This document shows, piece after piece, positions 61,133 to 64,000 of a stretch of DNA of 64,000 nucleotides (position 1 is its first letter; each line of letters opens with the position of its first letter). A model generated the notes under the pieces. It was not told the origin of the DNA and ran no database searches. It was given only the letters and a program-made list of their open reading frames with translations. Location of the stretch: positions 1 to 64,000 of the forward strand of contig WGMF01000033.1 of NCBI GenBank assembly GCA_016125215.1, in the 5' to 3' direction. The position numbers and the translations under genes were made by a program. This DNA is from Phycisphaera sp. Its GTDB lineage: Bacteria; Planctomycetota; Phycisphaerae; Phycisphaerales; Phycisphaeraceae.

Positions 61133-61771
61133 ATGCTTAAGTTTCGTTGCCAATCGTGCCAGCACAAACTCGCTGTTCCCGACACCTACGCGGGCAAGCA
61201 CGTCAAGTGCCCCAAGTGTTCCAGCCCGATCGAGGTGCCTTCACACCAATCACCCACGCCGGAGGCAACCCTGCCCACCCAAACCGAGGATTCCAACCTC
61301 GACAATGCGCTGGCTCAACTGAGGGCCGCGACCGAGCCGGCGCAATCCGTGTCATCCACCACTTCAACTGATCCCGCGAAGGACTGGCCCGCAGAACCCG
61401 CAGAGACGGAGCCGACACCGCCAATCACATCATCCCGCAGCGCGGCTGCCCACACGAGTCGGAACTCGGCGAGCACATCCGTACCGAGCTACTCCTTCCT
61501 GCGGTTGTTCGGCATCGTCTACACCGTGCTTGGTGTGATTGTCGTTGCGGGATCGCTCGTGGTGGCAATCATCACCGTGGTCGCAGCGATGGGCACCCGC
61601 AACTTCCCCACAGCGATACTCATGTCTCTGGGCATTGCGGTCTATGGCGTAGTCATCGCAACCGTCATGTTGGGCATGGGGCAGGCGATCTTCGCCTTCC
61701 GGGATATCGCCTGCAATTCCTGGTACACCCGTGACGTCGTCACGCTCCTGAAAAACAACAACAGGACGTAA
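61133..61771 (+). CDS. Zinc-ribbon protein with two membrane helices
   Basis: A 212-residue protein. The N-terminus is a zinc ribbon (FRCQSCQHKLAVPDTYAGKH, KCPKCSSPIEVPS) of the MJ0042-like type abundant in planctomycetes. A Ser/Thr/Pro-rich linker of about 90 residues follows, then two membrane helices (LFGIVYTVLGVIVVAGSLVV and LGIAVYGVVIATVMLGMG). The ATG at 61133 was chosen because it directly precedes the ribbon. Function unknown. Confidence 0.75.
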   Translation: MLKFRCQSCQHKLAVPDTYAGKHVKCPKCSSPIEVPSHQSPTPEATLPTQTEDSNLDNALAQLRAATEPAQSVSSTTSTDPAKDWPAEPAETEPTPPITSSRSAAAHTSRNSASTSVPSYSFLRLFGIVYTVLGVIVVAGSLVVAIITVVAAMGTRNFPTAILMSLGIAVYGVVIATVMLGMGQAIFAFRDIACNSWYTRDVVTLLKNNNRT

Positions 61772-61798
61772 GCCCACCCGTACTCGATATTTCGTCGG

Positions 61799-63424
61799 TC
61801 AGTTCCCCGGAAGGCTCAGGCTCTCATACCGTGCCTTGTCGAGGCCGTGATATCCATGGGTTTGGTCCTCCACGGGGATGAAGTCCACGAGGATGATCGC
61901 GTTCTTATCAAGTGTCACATCGAGGTGGGGCCGACCCGCTTCTGTTGACGGTGCTGTGTACGAGCACACGGGGCGGGAAGATTCGCGAAGGAGTTCGACC
62001 TGTGCGCGGGAGGGGTTGCGTTCCCGGCCCAGCAGTTCCCAGGTGCGGTAGGGGTTGGCGTGTTGTTCATCGACGAGCATGGTGCGGGCGACGCACGGGC
62101 CGGTGTCGGGTGGGAGTGTGATGCGGTACTCGACTCGCTGGGATGGCCGGGCGTTGTCGTTGGGGTTCCAGAGGACACCGAGGGTGTGGCCGTCGTCGCG
62201 GCGGGTGAAGAGATAGCGGTCGTCGCGCGAGAGGACCTTGTTACCGAGTTGGTTGAAGAAGCTGAAGAGGTGATAGGTCGGCTTGGGGATGTCGTGGATG
62301 TTGACCATGCCAAAGCCGCCGTGGAACTCGGCGGGGGCGATGCCCTCTTCGACGAAGATGTCGGAGACGGCCCAGTAGGAGAAGCTGTCGGCGTGTTGAC
62401 CGGCTTCGCTGAGAGTCTGCGCGAGGAAGGCGGCGTTGAAGGGCAGGTCGTGGATGATGCCGTGCGTCGAGGTGGTGGAGTTGTATTCGGTGATGTGCAG
62501 CGGCAAGCCGGGGATGGGCGAGTTGTCGATCTCCTTGCGCATCTGGCCGAAGCGTTGGGCAAGGAACGACGCGGGGCGGAGCGTGTGGTAGGCAAACTCG
62601 CCCTTGCGTTCGCCGGTTTGCACGGCATAGGAATGGGACGTGACGAAATCGACGGGGGTCTTGTTCGCGTGGCAGTAGTTCAGGAAGGGATCGATCAACG
62701 CATCGACGCGGCCCGCCGTGGAAGGCCCGCCGACACGCAGCTCGGGATTGACCGCCTTGATTGCACGGACGGTCGAGTCATACAACTTGTAATACTCCTC
62801 CATCGACGCCGGCCAGAAGCCGTCGAGGTTCGGCTCGTTCCAGACCTCGTAGTACCACTGTGAGATTTCTTTGAGTCCATAACGCTTGAGCCAGTGGCGG
62901 ATGAGGCTGTCGATGAGTTCGGACCAGAGCTTGTAATCGCGTGGGGGCGAGGTGTAGGCGTCCCAGCGCATGAGTGTGTGGTTGCTGCTTGCGAGCAGTC
63001 GGGGCATGAAGCCGACCTCGACGAACGGGCGGATGCCGATGTCGAGCAGTCTGTCGATGATGAGATCGATGAAGGCAAAGTTGTGCAGGATTTTGCCCTG
63101 GCCGACGAGCTGGTCCTTGACGAAACCCAGTTCGGGGTTGACGTGCGGCTGATTCTGGTCGGCCCACGAACACAGGTCGGGCGACCCCGAGAGCAGGCCG
63201 TGGCAGCGGAGGTATTGCACACCGAGTTCGCGGTGCGCCATCTCGAGGTGGCGCAGCGTTCGTTCGTAGAGCGCCAATCCAAGATGACCCGAGCCGATCA
63301 CCTTGTTGAAATTGTGGGGAAAGGGTTCGGGGGTCTGCGGGTGTGTGAGTTCGATCTCAAGCATGGGATGGCGGGTTGTGCTGTAAAGTGTGGGTGAGCC
63401 TGTGTATTCGAGGTCCGGTGTCAC
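61799..63424 (-). CDS. Glycoside hydrolase family 39 (beta-xylosidase-like)
   Basis: A 541-residue GH39 enzyme, which usually removes xylose or iduronic acid from the non-reducing end with retention. The acid/base Glu is in YYEVWNEPNLDGFW, the nucleophile Glu in HITEYNSTTSTHG; RCHGLLS and QYLRCHG near the start are the substrate loop. A beta-sandwich domain makes up the last 120 residues. No signal peptide, so it is probably cytoplasmic. The GTG at 63424 follows the previous stop by four bases; an ATG at 63364 (MLEIELTHP) is a plausible alternative. Confidence 0.88.
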   Translation of the reverse strand: MTPDLEYTGSPTLYSTTRHPMLEIELTHPQTPEPFPHNFNKVIGSGHLGLALYERTLRHLEMAHRELGVQYLRCHGLLSGSPDLCSWADQNQPHVNPELGFVKDQLVGQGKILHNFAFIDLIIDRLLDIGIRPFVEVGFMPRLLASSNHTLMRWDAYTSPPRDYKLWSELIDSLIRHWLKRYGLKEISQWYYEVWNEPNLDGFWPASMEEYYKLYDSTVRAIKAVNPELRVGGPSTAGRVDALIDPFLNYCHANKTPVDFVTSHSYAVQTGERKGEFAYHTLRPASFLAQRFGQMRKEIDNSPIPGLPLHITEYNSTTSTHGIIHDLPFNAAFLAQTLSEAGQHADSFSYWAVSDIFVEEGIAPAEFHGGFGMVNIHDIPKPTYHLFSFFNQLGNKVLSRDDRYLFTRRDDGHTLGVLWNPNDNARPSQRVEYRITLPPDTGPCVARTMLVDEQHANPYRTWELLGRERNPSRAQVELLRESSRPVCSYTAPSTEAGRPHLDVTLDKNAIILVDFIPVEDQTHGYHGLDKARYESLSLPGN

Positions 63425-63428
63425 TGAA

Positions 63429-63875
63429 TCACTGTTGCGGCGGCTGGGTCTCGACGAGCATGGCTAGCAGTCGGAGCGAGTCCTGCCAGCCGAGGTAGCA
63501 CATCTCCGTCGGGATCATGTCGGGGATGCCCGCCTGGGTGATGTTGATCTCCGTGCCGCACGAGACGGGCTTGAGCGTGACGGTGACTTTCATTTCGCCG
63601 GGCAGGTGCGGGTCATCGAATTTGTCGGTGTAGACGAGCCGTTCTCCGGGGAGCAGCTCGATGTAAGTCCCCCCGAAAGCGTGCGACTGACCGTTGGCAA
63701 AATTGGTGAATGACATCTTGAATCCCCCGCCGACGCGGGCGTCCATCGAATGCACTGAAGCGGTAAATCCGTTGGGCGGGAGCCATTTCACCAGTGCGTC
63801 GGGTTCGAGGAAGGCCTTGTAGACAATCGCTGGACTTGTACGCAAGACGCGGTGAAAGGTCACGGTGTTGGGCAT
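63429..63875 (-). CDS. SRPBCC (AHSA1-like) family protein
   Basis: A 148-residue START/Bet v1-like hydrophobic-cavity protein. FHRVLRTSPAIVYKAFLEPDALVKWLPPNGFTA is the usual N-terminus; DARVGGGFKMSF and CYLGWQDSLRLL follow. Ligand unknown; such proteins are often stress or toxin-related. It starts the GH39 operon, four bases before the next start. The window's last 125 bases hold no gene. Confidence 0.85.
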   Translation of the reverse strand: MPNTVTFHRVLRTSPAIVYKAFLEPDALVKWLPPNGFTASVHSMDARVGGGFKMSFTNFANGQSHAFGGTYIELLPGERLVYTDKFDDPHLPGEMKVTVTLKPVSCGTEINITQAGIPDMIPTEMCYLGWQDSLRLLAMLVETQPPQQ

Positions 63876-64000
63876 GGGGTGTCTCCAATCGACGGGATGG
63901 ATTGACGACTGATCCGTCTGACACAGTTTAATACCGGATATCCGGGGCTGTCACGACGCGACGTTGATTTGCGGACGAACCCGCACCATCTGAAGATACA

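Overview
The window is GC-rich chromosomal DNA from a Gram-negative-type bacterium (it carries lptB, a lipoprotein with a lipobox, and scattered respiratory complex I genes). The gene repertoire points to Planctomycetota, probably Phycisphaerae. The pointers are a secreted DUF6288/PDZ-type protein, a PDZ-bearing sialate-esterase-like protein, a signal peptidase with a very large insertion, a C30 (staphyloxanthin-type) carotenoid cluster, an N-terminal zinc-ribbon membrane protein, and essential complex genes (atpG, nuoH, nuoI) that stand alone. The taxonomic call is inferred from remembered gene content and was not computed.

Layout. 1-2.2 kb looks like the end of an integrated element: an IS4-type transposase tail, a RepA-like AAA ATPase, and a small ORF that runs into the 3' half of an odd tRNA with anticodon UAA. 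2.3-11.1 kb is almost all minus strand: a lipoprotein, a P1B-4 metal ATPase, argJ, a sugar dehydrogenase, lemA with a partner, and ilvB. 11.4-19.2 kb holds tRNA-Thr, rpoN and recR (convergent), then a tetrapyrrole operon (siroheme dehydrogenase, CcsA/HemX-like protein, hemA) that runs by overlap into a GT-C type membrane protein. 19.2-24.4 kb (minus) has lptB, a DedA-like protein, a solitary atpG, tag, a repeat-flanked low-GC island with a frame-broken membrane ORF, and lexA with an overlapping unknown ORF upstream.

24.9-31.7 kb (plus) is a compact operon for staphyloxanthin-like carotenoids: CrtN-like desaturase, one continuous reading frame joining an aldehyde dehydrogenase to a CrtP-like oxidase, a PlsC-type acyltransferase, and a CrtQ-like glycosyltransferase. 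The upstream squalene/diapophytoene synthesis genes are not in the window. 32-40 kb carries a two-subunit NSS transporter, the DUF6288-like protein, pgeF, signal peptidase I and the SASA-PDZ protein. 40-46 kb has nuoH and nuoI separated by unrelated genes (DUF309, GNAT, metallophosphoesterase, trpC, MBL hydrolase). 46.4-51.3 kb is a minus-strand run: DUF62, surE, DUF2721, mgtE, tsaD. 51.4-55 kb has yceI, a polytopic membrane protein, and an ECF sigma / membrane anti-sigma-like / secreted protein operon. 55.2-64 kb has tRNA-Ala, a nonsense-broken GIY-YIG gene beside a dispersed repeat, an M48-fold protein that has lost its catalytic residues, a SpoU methylase, a Gfo/Idh oxidoreductase, bipA/typA, a zinc-ribbon protein, a GH39 glycosidase and an SRPBCC protein.

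Intergenic DNA is unusually rich in repeats. They include a palindrome family at gene 3' ends that supplies stop codons, short-period word repeats often set as inverted pairs, a 16-bp five-copy tandem array before rpoN, and a nested palindromic island around 22.5-23.4 kb. No CRISPR array, rRNA or complete insertion sequence was seen.
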